Shown here piece by piece: positions 1 to 8,237 of a stretch of DNA of 64,000 bases. This stretch comes from CAVWDU01 sp963840725 (GTDB taxonomy: Bacteria > Pseudomonadota > Gammaproteobacteria > Pseudomonadales > Halieaceae), in the NCBI GenBank assembly GCA_963840725.1, contig CAWIZY010000007.1, positions 62,001-126,000 of the forward strand. Direction: 5' to 3'. Each line of letters begins with the position of its first letter. Positions within the stretch are counted from its first letter, which is position 1. Below the pieces are notes generated by a model. That model saw only the letters and a list, made by a program, of their open reading frames with translations, was not told the origin of the DNA and did no database searches. A program made the position numbers and the translations under genes.

Positions 1-455
1 CTGCTACTTCCCATATTGTCAGGCGAGTTAATGGCGTGCAGCGGCTGCGCCACGCGATAGCGGGAAAACTCGGTGCCTGTGTCCGCAGCCTCCTTGACCA
101 GGCCCAGAAACATCGCGTGGTCCGTCACGGCGTAGAAGTCCAGTGCCTGACGCAGCTGTACCTCGTAGCCGCTGGGATGCTTGAGCGCATCACCGCGGGC
201 GTAGCGGTAGGCATCGTCCGGAGTCGCTGTGGTGCCGAAGGCGTAGGCGTCAAAGGAGTAGCCAGTGTGCACATGCAAGTCGCCAAAATAGGCGTTGCGC
301 TCGGGGTTAGGCGGCGTCCCGGTGGTGATTATCCCCTCGTCTACTGGCAGCAGTCTGACGCGGCCTTGTGCCGCTCCGGCCAGGCCAACACTCTCATCGG
401 TTTGCCTCGCGTCCATGGAGTCGCCGCTGCAGCCCGTGATCAGCAGAGAGAACAT
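1..455 (-). CDS. DUF3604 domain lipoprotein (N-terminal part, cut by window edge)
   Basis: The reverse strand encodes the beginning of a DUF3604 protein, a PHP-like metal-dependent family of unknown substrate. Visible are a lipobox (LLITGC), the metal-binding segment YFGDLHVHTGYSFDAYAFGT and a second metal motif FYAVTDHAMF, all typical of the family. The C-terminal part lies outside the window. The ATG at 455 has no Shine-Dalgarno and would leave almost no positively charged n-region. A better start, the ATG at 505 preceded by AGGG, is out of frame by one base because one copy of a 12-bp repeat is 11 bp long (see repeat at 466-500). A restored frame would give a classical MTNRTINRT- signal sequence. 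Family assignment is secure, the start is not. Confidence 0.8.
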   Translation of the reverse strand, partial: MFSLLITGCSGDSMDARQTDESVGLAGAAQGRVRLLPVDEGIITTGTPPNPERNAYFGDLHVHTGYSFDAYAFGTTATPDDAYRYARGDALKHPSGYEVQLRQALDFYAVTDHAMFLGLVKEAADTGTEFSRYRVAQPLHAINSPDNMGSS

Positions 456-465
456 AATGATGGCA

Positions 466-500
466 ATGGTTCGGTTATGGTTCGGTTGATGGTTCGGTTG
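466..500. repeat. 12-bp tandem repeat at start of the DUF3604 gene
   Basis: Three head-to-tail copies of ATGGTTCGGTTG (plus-strand sense) lie at 466-476, 477-488 and 489-500. The first copy lacks one base. On the minus strand the repeat encodes NRTI units of the presumed signal peptide, and the 11-bp copy throws the upstream ATG at 505 out of frame. Confidence 0.8.
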
Positions 501-622
501 GTCATGGGCCGGCCCTGAATTATGATGATGCTGCAACGGTCTGGATCATAGGAAGCGTGGGGCGGTGCGTCCAGTTCCATGCTCTGTATTGACCAGAAGT
601 TCATCACGCGGAATTTGAAGCT

Positions 623-1396
623 ATGTCAGTGCATATTGAACAGAAGGATCGGATCACCCTGGTTACCCTGTCGCGGCCGGAGGTGCGCAACGCAGTTGAT
701 GGGCCCACCGCGCGGGCGCTGGCCGATGCGTTTCGCCATTTCGACGAGGACGATCAGAGCGATGTCGCGGTGTTCCATGGCGCCAATGGCGTGTTTTGTG
801 CCGGCGCCGACCTCAAGGCAGTCGCTACCGGAGTGGACAGTAACCCGGTTGCGGCGCAGGGCGATGGACCGATGGGGCCATCACGCCTGCAGCTGACCAA
901 GCCGGTGATCGCGGCGGTGGCGGGGCACGCTGTGGCGGGAGGCCTGGAATTGGCCCTGTGGTGCGACCTGCGGGTGGTGGAGGAGAGCGCTGTGATGGGG
1001 GTGTTCTGTCGGCGTTGGGGGGTCCCGTTAATTGATGGCGGCACTGTTCGTCTGCCGCGGCTGATCGGCCATAGCCGAGCCATGGATCTTATTCTCACCG
1101 GCCGTGCGGTTGGCGCAGAAGAGGCGCTCGCCATGGGGCTGGCCAACCGGGTGGTGCCCGACGGCACTGCGCTGGAGGCTGCCCTGGCCCTGGCTCGCGA
1201 TCTGCTGCGGTATCCCCAGGCTTGTTTGCGATCTGATCGCCTCAGCGCTTGCGAACAATGGGGCTTGTCGGCGGACGATGCCCTGGCCAATGAATTTGAA
1301 CGGGGGGTGCGGGTGATAGAGTCGCTGGAGACCGTAACCGGAGCGACACGCTTTGCTGCGGGCAAGGGCCGCCATGGCGATTTCGACCAGATCTGA
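623..1396 (+). CDS. crotonase/enoyl-CoA hydratase family protein
   Basis: A 257-residue crotonase-fold protein acting on acyl-CoA thioesters in the cytoplasm. Both halves of the oxyanion hole are present (FCAGADLK around residues 58-65 and HAVAGGLELAL around 102-112). The segment GVFCRRWGVPLIDGG (126-140) is typical of a subgroup in which the second catalytic acid of true hydratases is replaced; the Asp of IDGG may serve instead, so hydration of enoyl-CoA is not certain. The length matches the family. It stands alone, divergent from the DUF3604 gene and convergent with the DUF2244 gene. No strong ribosome binding site is seen before the ATG. Confidence 0.85.
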   Translation: MSVHIEQKDRITLVTLSRPEVRNAVDGPTARALADAFRHFDEDDQSDVAVFHGANGVFCAGADLKAVATGVDSNPVAAQGDGPMGPSRLQLTKPVIAAVAGHAVAGGLELALWCDLRVVEESAVMGVFCRRWGVPLIDGGTVRLPRLIGHSRAMDLILTGRAVGAEEALAMGLANRVVPDGTALEAALALARDLLRYPQACLRSDRLSACEQWGLSADDALANEFERGVRVIESLETVTGATRFAAGKGRHGDFDQI

Positions 1397-1411
1397 GAGT
1401 CTGCAGAGTAT

Positions 1412-1456
1412 AGCTCCGGGCTGGTTAGCTCCGGGCTGGCCAGCTCCGGGCAGGGT
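1412..1456. repeat. 15-bp tandem repeat between convergent genes
   Basis: Three copies of a 15-bp unit beginning AGCTCCGGGC start at 1412, 1427 and 1442. They fill the gap between the crotonase stop and the stop of the convergent DUF2244 gene. Confidence 0.75.
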
Positions 1457-1460
1457 GGGG

Positions 1461-1964
1461 TTAGAACCGCTTTGACTCAAGGCCACTGTAAGTGCGCACG
1501 CGCAGCTCCTTGCGCAGCAGCGCGGCGAGCTTAAGGCAGTCGTCACGGTTGAGAAACTCGCCGACGCTAACCCGCTGGTGGCGATTGTGGACGCTGAGCT
1601 CCGGACCATCCCAGGGATGCTTCTCGGGGGTGATGGCGAGCCCGCTATCATCGCGGGTAAAAGTCCAGCTTTCGCGGGGGGCATAGAAACCCTTGTCTAT
1701 GCGAACGGCTTTTTCGCTCAAGGTGATGACATGCCGGTACTGCAGTTTCCAGTTGACGTAATACAGGGAAGCACCGAGTACCAGCAGTTCCAACCCCGCG
1801 AAGGGCAGAATCGGCCACGCCCCAAGCAGGGCAAAACCGGTCGCCGCGCCCAACGAGGGCACCGCCAGCATCAGCAGCACCAGCTTGTTGGTGCGCCAAC
1901 TGGCGGAGCAGTTTGGCTGAGCGATGATTCTAAGGCTCAGTTGATTGCGGGTACTGGTGACCAC
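1461..1964 (-). CDS. DUF2244 family membrane protein
   Basis: A 167-residue protein with the DUF2244 layout: a short N-terminal domain, two adjacent hydrophobic helices (roughly residues 27-65, KLVLLMLAVPSLGAATGF and LPFAGLELLVLGASLYYV), then a soluble C-terminal domain containing HPWDGPELSV. DUF2244 proteins are often encoded near cytochrome oxidase genes, but here there are none. The function is unknown. It is transcribed convergently to the crotonase and divergently from the sulfurtransferase. Confidence 0.8.
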   Translation of the reverse strand: MVTSTRNQLSLRIIAQPNCSASWRTNKLVLLMLAVPSLGAATGFALLGAWPILPFAGLELLVLGASLYYVNWKLQYRHVITLSEKAVRIDKGFYAPRESWTFTRDDSGLAITPEKHPWDGPELSVHNRHQRVSVGEFLNRDDCLKLAALLRKELRVRTYSGLESKRF

Positions 1965-2076
1965 GGCTTACTCCCTATGAGAGTCCGGCTGTGCAGATGG
2001 TTCTCTGTGCCGGGTGTTATTCTAGCCAAAAATCCGGCCCTCGCCCAACAGGTCCTGAGACAGGGGTAAGTAGCAG

Positions 2077-2883
2077 ATGAAACAAGCAATGTTGGTGGAG
2101 CCTGCAGAGCTCGCGGAGCGGGACGACTGCGTGCTGCTGGACTGTCGGTTTTCCCTGCCAGATCCCGCCGCGGGACGCAGTTCCTACCTGGCAGGACATA
2201 TACCCGATGCGCACTACCTGGACCTCAATGCCGACCTCTCCGGGACGCCGGGAATTCACGGGGGGCGCCACCCCTTGCCCGGGCCCCAGCGCTTTGTCCG
2301 CACACTCGCAGGGCTCGGTATCGGCCCGGAGACAGCCGTTATCGCCTACGATGATTCCCGGTTCGCCTTTGCCGCCCGTCTCTGGTGGATGATGCGCAGC
2401 CTGGGCTTCAGGCCGCCACGCTTGCTCAATGGGGGTTATCAGGGCTGGCTCGCGGCGGGGGGAGTGCCACAGGTAACCCTTCCCACCCCCGTGCCAGTGC
2501 CTGTTGAGGGGGTCTCCGACGCGTATCGGTGGCGGTGTGATAGAGAGGGCTTACGCCGGGCACAGGCCCGCGGTGCGGTTGTGGTGGATTCCCGGGAGGA
2601 GAGGCGTTATCTGGGCCTGGAGGAACCCGTTGATCCGGTAGCCGGACATATACCCGGGGCGGTAAATAGACCCTGGCTGGCCGTCACGGATGACAGCGGT
2701 CGGATGTGCGGTGGCGCCGAACTGGCGGCGCACTGGGCTGACATTAGCGCGGCTGAAGAGGTCGTCGTCTATTGCGGCTCCGGAGTAACGGCCTGCGTTA
2801 ACCTCTTTGCACTGGCCCTGTTGGGACGGGACGAAGCAAGCCTTTACGCGGGCAGCTGGAGCGACTGGTGCAGCTGGTTGTAG
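2077..2883 (+). CDS. sseA: thiosulfate/3-mercaptopyruvate sulfurtransferase (tandem rhodanese)
   Basis: Two rhodanese domains (about residues 5-130 and 150-268). The second carries the active loop CGSGVTA with the nucleophile at Cys233, the signature of 3-mercaptopyruvate sulfurtransferases rather than strict thiosulfate rhodaneses (CRxGxR). The first domain has no cysteine in its loop, as usual. Conserved linker motifs such as GHIPGAVN are present. The enzyme transfers sulfane sulfur to cyanide or thiol acceptors in the cytoplasm. At 268 residues it is slightly shorter than the Escherichia coli enzyme. Confidence 0.88.
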   Translation: MKQAMLVEPAELAERDDCVLLDCRFSLPDPAAGRSSYLAGHIPDAHYLDLNADLSGTPGIHGGRHPLPGPQRFVRTLAGLGIGPETAVIAYDDSRFAFAARLWWMMRSLGFRPPRLLNGGYQGWLAAGGVPQVTLPTPVPVPVEGVSDAYRWRCDREGLRRAQARGAVVVDSREERRYLGLEEPVDPVAGHIPGAVNRPWLAVTDDSGRMCGGAELAAHWADISAAEEVVVYCGSGVTACVNLFALALLGRDEASLYAGSWSDWCSWL

Positions 2884-2917
2884 GGCGCGCGAATCGGGGC
2901 CTCGAGCGAGGGCTTGC

Positions 2918-3307
2918 TCAGGGCGGGGTGCGGCAGGCGACCGCATCGACTTCGACCAACCATGCCGGATCGACCAGCTGTGTCACATAGACCGCGGTTG
3001 ACGCAGGGCGGTGATCGCCGAGGTATTTAATGCGTGCATTTCGCACCGCCTGTCCATCCTGCCCGGCTACTATGAAGGTGGTCAGTTTGATGATGTCGGT
3101 GGCTGCCAGGCCCTGTGATTCAAGCAGGGAAATAATATTGTAAAAGACAAGTTCTGCCTGGTCGTCGATAGTCACAGGGGCTGCGCCGTGAATATCCACA
3201 CCCAGTTGGCCCGACAGGTACAACAACTCTGAACCGGCGGGTACGGTGACGATATGGCTGTAGAGGCCCAGGGGCGCCACTACATTGTCGGGGTTTATAA
3301 ATTGCAC
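2918..3307 (-). CDS. RidA/YjgF-family protein
   Basis: A 129-residue trimeric-type Rid protein: start MQFINPDNV, the core LLYLSGQLGVD, then DIIKLTTFIV and the C-terminal PASTAVYVTQLVDPAWLVEV. In RidA enzymes that hydrolyse enamine/imine intermediates of PLP enzymes, an Arg sits in the PxRS position; here the equivalent segment reads PAST, so the catalytic Arg appears absent. It is therefore better read as one of the Rid subfamilies of unknown activity. Confidence 0.82.
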   Translation of the reverse strand: MQFINPDNVVAPLGLYSHIVTVPAGSELLYLSGQLGVDIHGAAPVTIDDQAELVFYNIISLLESQGLAATDIIKLTTFIVAGQDGQAVRNARIKYLGDHRPASTAVYVTQLVDPAWLVEVDAVACRTPP

Positions 3308-3389
3308 AGACAGCTCCCGATGCGTTTATCCTTTGATGCGTAAGCGCACTGTTTACCCGGTAGCCACAGAGTTGTTCCCCTCTGACCGT

Positions 3390-3782
3390 TCATTGGTGGT
3401 CATATGGCCAGGCATAGGTGCAGGCGATGCGCCATGCATCATCGCGCTCTGTCCAGCAGCAAAGATAGAAGCTGCCAAAGTCGCTTGTGCCGCCACCGGT
3501 ATCCAGCGTCCAGTTGATAGTCACCTGGCTTCCTGCGGGCCCGAGCGACTGGAACCGGGTCAGCGTGAAACTTGAGCTCTGGTAGCCCAGTGCTGTCAGA
3601 CGGTCGAATTGACTGACGATCTCGCGCTCCAGAGAGGCCCGCGTTTGCGCCACTCTCTGGCCGCTGGTGTCGCAGATAAGTGCCGGAAGCACATAGAATT
3701 TTGCGACCGAGGGCGCCGAAAAACGATCGTAAGCGTCCTGGTAGGCTGAAAAAAACTGCGCTGCTGTCGCTCGATCTCTCAT
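3390..3782 (-). CDS. NTF2-like (SnoaL-fold) hypothetical protein
   Basis: A 130-residue protein whose pattern (N-terminal helix AQFFSAYQDAYDRF, a beta-rich half ending WRIACTYAWPYD) matches cone-shaped NTF2-like folds. No catalytic residues can be assigned. It lies upstream of the RidA-like gene on the same strand, so the two may be co-transcribed. Confidence 0.6.
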   Translation of the reverse strand: MRDRATAAQFFSAYQDAYDRFSAPSVAKFYVLPALICDTSGQRVAQTRASLEREIVSQFDRLTALGYQSSSFTLTRFQSLGPAGSQVTINWTLDTGGGTSDFGSFYLCCWTERDDAWRIACTYAWPYDHQ

Positions 3783-4104
3783 AACGGGCTCTCCCTGTCC
3801 GCCGCGGATATGTTCCAGGTTCGCCGCCAGTCCGGCAAGCGTTTGCAGGCGCCTTTTTTGCCCCAGTGCTATTGTCGCGTTGATGTTACGTCAAGCCCGG
3901 CATTCCAGCATCGCTAGCGCACAAGCATCCAGGCCCTGGCGTCATCGACTTCGTTAAACGGGTAGCGTCTGACAGAGGCCGGTAGCGGCCTGTTGTGGGT
4001 GCTGGCTATTGTGACCTTGCCCAATGTGACCTTGCCCGGCACCAAGCTTAGTATAGACGGAAAAGCAGGGTGTCTGGAGTGTGGGTTGCGCACTGTTGCA
4101 GACC
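3783..4104. other. non-coding spacer between two NTF2-like genes
   Basis: No convincing gene. The only pattern seen is a 15-bp direct repeat (TGTGACCTTGCCC at 4010 and 4025). Short open frames here have no ribosome binding site and no family resemblance. The stretch presumably carries the minus-strand promoter of the NTF2-like gene ending at 3390. Confidence 0.5.
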
Positions 4105-4524
4105 TCAGGCCCAACCCATTTCCCGCATGGCCCAGGGAGCATTCCAGATCTTGGTGAGCCCACTGACCTTGCCGCTATCGTCTACCGTGATGGCGTATAC
4201 GTAGTGGCTGTGGGTTTCCTTGCCGGTGGCGGGCACCGGGCCGCCGTCACCCACGTGTTTACCATTGAACGTGGCGAAATAGAGCGCTGTGCGGGTGCTC
4301 TCATCCCAGGCGGCATTGTGGAGGTCATAGCTGCAGCCGTGCAGGGGGCCGTGACCAAGATCGGCCATCCAGTTGCAGTAGGCTTCGACGGTGGTGAGCT
4401 CGGCCACGGGTTCACTCTGGGCCGTGAAATGCGCATCCGGGGCCACGTATTCCTGACAGCCTTTCCACCCTTGCAGCCCTTCACAGGCATGAAAAAAAGC
4501 GGTGGCGGTTTCAAATGGGGTCAT
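4105..4524 (-). CDS. SnoaL-like/NTF2-fold protein
   Basis: 139 residues with the SnoaL-like arrangement: start MTPFETATAFFHACEGLQGW, a Cys/His-containing middle (YVAPDAHFTAQSEPV, EAYCNWMADL) and a C-terminal strand YAITVDDSGKVSGLTKIWN. Members act as isomerases, cyclases or binding proteins on small molecules; the substrate here is unknown. An AAGGAGAA ribosome binding site precedes the ATG on the minus strand. Confidence 0.7.
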   Translation of the reverse strand: MTPFETATAFFHACEGLQGWKGCQEYVAPDAHFTAQSEPVAELTTVEAYCNWMADLGHGPLHGCSYDLHNAAWDESTRTALYFATFNGKHVGDGGPVPATGKETHSHYVYAITVDDSGKVSGLTKIWNAPWAMREMGWA

Positions 4525-4681
4525 GGTGTTCTCCTTGAGTGGCTAATTCAGCTAAGCTTGAATCGGCAGTGACTGGGTTTAGAGGTGTGGTGAAAGTCAA
4601 AACAGTACGACATGCGTCTGGCCAGGTCTATAGCGGTTGAAGCGCGGGGCTTTACAATGGCACTCTGCCTATCCCCCCCTG

Positions 4682-5317
4682 ATGGATACAAACATGGAGT
4701 ATGCCTCATACCTGGTGGCCCTGCTGGCCACGGTAACTTTCTCGATTACCGGCGTGCTCGCAGCCAGTCAGGCGAGAATCGATCTCTTCGGGGTCATCGT
4801 GGTGGGGTTTGTGACCGCGGTCGGGGGTGGCACGCTGCGAGACGTTATTCTCGACGTGCCAGTGTTCTGGATTGCCGATGCCAGCTACCTGCTGGCCGCG
4901 GTATTGGCCGCTGCTTTGACGTTTCTGCTGCGCGACCTGATCAACCGGCGCTATCTGCTACTGCTGTACCTGGATGCCTTTGGCGTCGCTCTGTTCGCTG
5001 CTTCGGCTGTCAACAAGACCCTGTCACTGGGGCTGACCAATTCTCACGCGGTGGTCATGGGGGTTATGACCGGAATCGGGGGTGGCATCGTCCGTGACTT
5101 GCTGACTGGGCGCCCGACCCTGGTGATGTCCCGGGATCTTTACGCAACACCGATCCTGCTGGGGGTGAGTGTTCAGTTAGTGCTGCTGGCGGGCGCTTGG
5201 GTGGGACCTGCAGTGGCCTCTCTGACCGGAGGCCTGATTATCTTTCTGGGCCGCGCAGCGGCTATTCGCTACCACTTGCAGATGCCGGGTTTTCTGGTCT
5301 TCAATGCCGGGGACTAG
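4682..5317 (+). CDS. TRIC-type (YicG/UPF0126) cation channel family membrane protein
   Basis: A roughly 211-residue inner-membrane protein with about seven hydrophobic helices and the two family-defining repeats, FVTAVGGGTLRDVILD and GVMTGIGGGIVRDLLTG, which line the pore in trimeric intracellular cation channel homologues. Bacterial members are also annotated as UPF0126. The ATG at 4682 was chosen; an upstream TTG (4637) would add residues that do not resemble the family, and the ATG at 4694 is an alternative. Confidence 0.85.
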   Translation: MDTNMEYASYLVALLATVTFSITGVLAASQARIDLFGVIVVGFVTAVGGGTLRDVILDVPVFWIADASYLLAAVLAAALTFLLRDLINRRYLLLLYLDAFGVALFAASAVNKTLSLGLTNSHAVVMGVMTGIGGGIVRDLLTGRPTLVMSRDLYATPILLGVSVQLVLLAGAWVGPAVASLTGGLIIFLGRAAAIRYHLQMPGFLVFNAGD

Positions 5318-5371
5318 CGAGGTGGCGTCGCAGCCTCATGGCACTCATCGGCGATTCAAGAGAGGAGTTTT

Positions 5372-6748
5372 ATGATTGAAGCAAGAGCGGTCAAGACGGT
5401 AGCGGATGCCAGAGCGATCGTCACTGAGCGAGGTCTGGACCACGTCAAGATCGGGCTGTTCGATATTGATGGTGTCATGCGCGGTAAATACCTCAGCGCC
5501 GCTAAATTTCTTTCTGCATTGGAGGGCGGGCTGGCATTTTGTGACGTCGTGCTGGGTTGGGACTCCAACGATCAGCTCTACGAGGGCGAGGGGGTCACCT
5601 TGACCGGCTGGCACACGGGCTACCCCGATGCGCCGGTGAGAATTTTGCCGGACAGTTGCCGCGAGCTGCCCTTCGAGCCCGGTATGTTGTTGTTTCTCTG
5701 TGAGTTTTCCGGTGCCGCGGCGGCGGTGTGTCCGCGCAAGGTCTTACAGCGTGTTCTGCAGCGTGCAAAAGGGATGGGGCTTGAGGTTCTGGCGGCGTTT
5801 GAGTACGAATTTTTTCTGTTCCGTGAGACGCCAGATTCAGTGCGCGAAAAAGGCTTTCGAGATCTGCAACCCCTGACCCCGGGCTATTTCGGCTACTCGA
5901 TGCTGCGCAGTACGGTTTATGCCGATCTCTATCACAGCCTGCTGGAACTCGCCCGAGAGATGGACTTTCCGATCGAGGGCCTGCACACCGAAACCGGTCC
6001 GGGCGTTCTGGAGGCGGCGATTGCCTACGACGAGGCCGGCACCGCGGCAGACAAGGCGGCTCTTTTTAAAACGTTTACCAAGGTCTGGGCCCAGCGGAGG
6101 GACCTGATGGCGACGTTCATGGCAAAGTGGTCCAACGACTACCCGGGTCAGTCCGGGCATATCCACCTGTCACTGCGCGACCTGCAGGGCGCGCCGCTCT
6201 TCCATGACCCGCTGCAGCCTCACTCCATGAGTGCAATGCAACGACACTTCATCGCCGGCCAGCAACGCCTGATGCCGGAACTGACAGCGATGTTTGCTCA
6301 GACGGTCAATGCATATACACGCCTGGTGCCCGGCTTCTGGGCCCCGACAGACGCCACCTGGGGGGTTGAAAACCGCACCACGGCTTTACGGGTCATTCCA
6401 GGTCAGCCCAAATCACAGCGGGTAGAGTTTCGTCTGGGCTCGGCAGATGCCAACCCTTACATTGCTCTGGCCGCCGCGCTGGGAGCTGGCCTTTACGGCA
6501 TCGAACAGGCGCTCGAGCTCGGGGATCCGGTGACCGGTAATGCATACGAGCAGCCTCAGCCTGGCGAACTGGCACTGGCCACCGACCTGGAGAGCGCCGC
6601 CGCCGCGTTGCGCAGCTCCGGCGTTGCCCGTGAGCTGTTTGGCGATGCTTTTGCGGATCACTATGCCGCCAGCCGTGAGTGGGAGTGCCGGGAACACCGC
6701 CGGCACGTCAGTGATTGGGAACTGGCCCGGTACTTTGAGGTTATCTGA
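5372..6748 (+). CDS. glutamine synthetase-family ligase (gamma-glutamyl-amine type)
   Basis: 458 residues with a beta-grasp N-terminal domain (KIGLFDIDGVMRGKYLS) and the catalytic domain: EYEFFLF, HTETGPGVLEAA, SGHIHLSL and the ATP/metal segments ENRTTALRVI and VEFRLGSADANPY. This family condenses an amine with glutamate using ATP; the length and the lack of the tyrosine adenylylation segment point to gamma-glutamylpolyamine synthetase-like or formylmethanogenic-type relatives rather than GlnA. A strong AGAGGAG site precedes the ATG. The following broken alcohol dehydrogenase starts 49 bp downstream, so the pair may once have been an amine/alcohol catabolic unit (inference). Confidence 0.85.
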   Translation: MIEARAVKTVADARAIVTERGLDHVKIGLFDIDGVMRGKYLSAAKFLSALEGGLAFCDVVLGWDSNDQLYEGEGVTLTGWHTGYPDAPVRILPDSCRELPFEPGMLLFLCEFSGAAAAVCPRKVLQRVLQRAKGMGLEVLAAFEYEFFLFRETPDSVREKGFRDLQPLTPGYFGYSMLRSTVYADLYHSLLELAREMDFPIEGLHTETGPGVLEAAIAYDEAGTAADKAALFKTFTKVWAQRRDLMATFMAKWSNDYPGQSGHIHLSLRDLQGAPLFHDPLQPHSMSAMQRHFIAGQQRLMPELTAMFAQTVNAYTRLVPGFWAPTDATWGVENRTTALRVIPGQPKSQRVEFRLGSADANPYIALAAALGAGLYGIEQALELGDPVTGNAYEQPQPGELALATDLESAAAALRSSGVARELFGDAFADHYAASREWECREHRRHVSDWELARYFEVI

Positions 6749-6796
6749 GGCCATTTGCCCAGCTTGCGTGTTTGCCTCTCGATACGGAACGTGATC

Positions 6797-7975
6797 ATGG
6801 ACATGCAGTTATTGCAAGGCAGCTGGCATTACCCCAGCAGTATCATGGCTGGCGCGGGTCGAGCCGACGGGCTGGCCGGTGCCTGTGAGTCCCGGGTATG
6901 CAGGCGCCGCTGTTGGTGACCGACCCGGGACTCGCCCGGCTGAGCATCGTTGAGACTGCTGTGACAAACTGTCGCCGGGCCGGACTCAGAATTGCAGTGT
7001 TTGACCAGATCAGTGCCAATCCTCGTGGCCTCGAGATCAGTGCCGGGGTTGCAGCATTTCGCGCTGGCAACCACGACGGCGTCATCGCCTTCGGTGGCGG
7101 GTCGGCGCTGGATGCTGGGAAAGCGGTGGCACTGATGGTCGGGCAAACCGGCGCGTTGTGGGACTATGAGGACGTCGGTGACAACTGGCGGCGCGTGGAT
7201 GAAGCGCAGATGGCAGCGGTGGTTGCCGTGCCTACCACGGCTGGCACGGGGTCGGAGGTGGGCCGCGCGTCGGTGATAACCGATAAAATCCACCCCGGCA
7301 ATGCAAGCGAATCATTTTTCATCCGGCCATGCAGCCCAACGCGTCATACTCGATCCGCTGTTGACGGTGGGGCTGCCGCCGTCGTCTCGACCGAGCCACC
7401 GGTATGGATGCCCTGTCGCGCACAATCTGGAGGCTCTGTGCGCTCCCGGGTATCACCCCATGGCAGAGGGTATCGCAATGGAGGGCATAAGACTGGTCAA
7501 GGAATATCTGCCGCGCGCCGTCACCGAGGGTACTGACCTGGAGGCACGAATGCAGATGCTGACCGCCTCTGCGATGGGTGCAACGGCATTTCAAAAGGGG
7601 CTGGGGGCCATGCACGCGTTGGCGCATCCTTTGGGCGCCCTGTACGACGCCCACCACGGGCTGTTGAATGCGGTCCTGATGCCTTATGTACTGCAGGCAA
7701 ACCGCAGCGCGGTCGCAGTCCCCACCCGCCGCCTGGCGCGCTTTATCGGTCTGGAACGAGCCGATTTTGATGGCCTGCTGGCCTGGGTGTTGGCGCTGCG
7801 CGAGCAGCTTGGCATCCCCCATAGTTTGTCGGAACTGGGTATTGCGGGGAACGAGGCGGAGCGTGTGGGTTGCATGGCAGTGGCGGACGCCGCGGCAGCG
7901 GGCAACCCGATTCAATTCACTGCTGAGGAATATAGCGCGCTGTTTCTTGCCGCGGTCAGAGGAGAGGTGCCCTAG
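6797..7975 (+). pseudogene. iron-containing alcohol dehydrogenase pseudogene
   Basis: Conserved pieces of a group III iron alcohol dehydrogenase follow each other in order but in changing reading frames: MDMQLLQGSWHYPSSIMAGA (from 6797), MQAPLLVTDPGLAR to PTTAGTGSEVG (6898-7290), KRIIFHPAMQP (about 7306-7338), RVILDPLLTVGLPP, LDRATGMDALS (7386-7418), then HNLEALCAPGYHP to the end (7421-7975). At least five frame changes are needed. NAD-binding GGGSALDAGK and the metal-site helix HALAHPLGALYDAHHG are still readable. The number of indels makes true decay more likely than error. Its last codons and stop coincide with a MITE-end-like sequence. Confidence 0.85.
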
Positions 7976-8237
7976 GGCACCTCTGAATAATGGCAATCGC
8001 GCTCAGCGGAGCCCTGAAGCGTTCAGAGCAAGGCGCGTCGCGCAGGTAATGGCCGTAACCCTTGGCAAGCGGCGCAACGCGGATCTGGACGCTTCAGGGC
8101 CCGCCCTGCGGGGCTTTCAGGCAAACCCGCACTCGACGTTGCCACTTTTCGACAGGCAACCAGCCTGCCTTCAAAGCGGCGCCTTGATTGCGAATCTGCC
8201 TGAAAGCCTGAGCGCATTGCCATTATTCAGAGGTGCC
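7976..8237. mobile_element. 262-bp MITE-like element, CTAG target duplication
   Basis: Terminal inverted repeats of about 30 bp (7976-8006 and 8208-8237, start GGCACCTCTGAATAATGG) differ by one indel. CTAG flanks both ends (7972-7975 and 8238-8241), consistent with a 4-bp duplication of the kind used by IS5-family transposases. There is no transposase gene inside. An internal inverted repeat (GCTTTCAGGCAAACCCGC near 8113-8130 against the segment at 8190-8210) could form a hairpin. The element sits exactly between the stop codons of two convergent genes; both TAG stops lie in the duplicated CTAG. Confidence 0.85.

Noticed and set aside
36..518. Plus-strand open frame of 160 residues at the left edge
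   Set aside because: It is the complement of the DUF3604 gene, whose family motifs lie on the minus strand.
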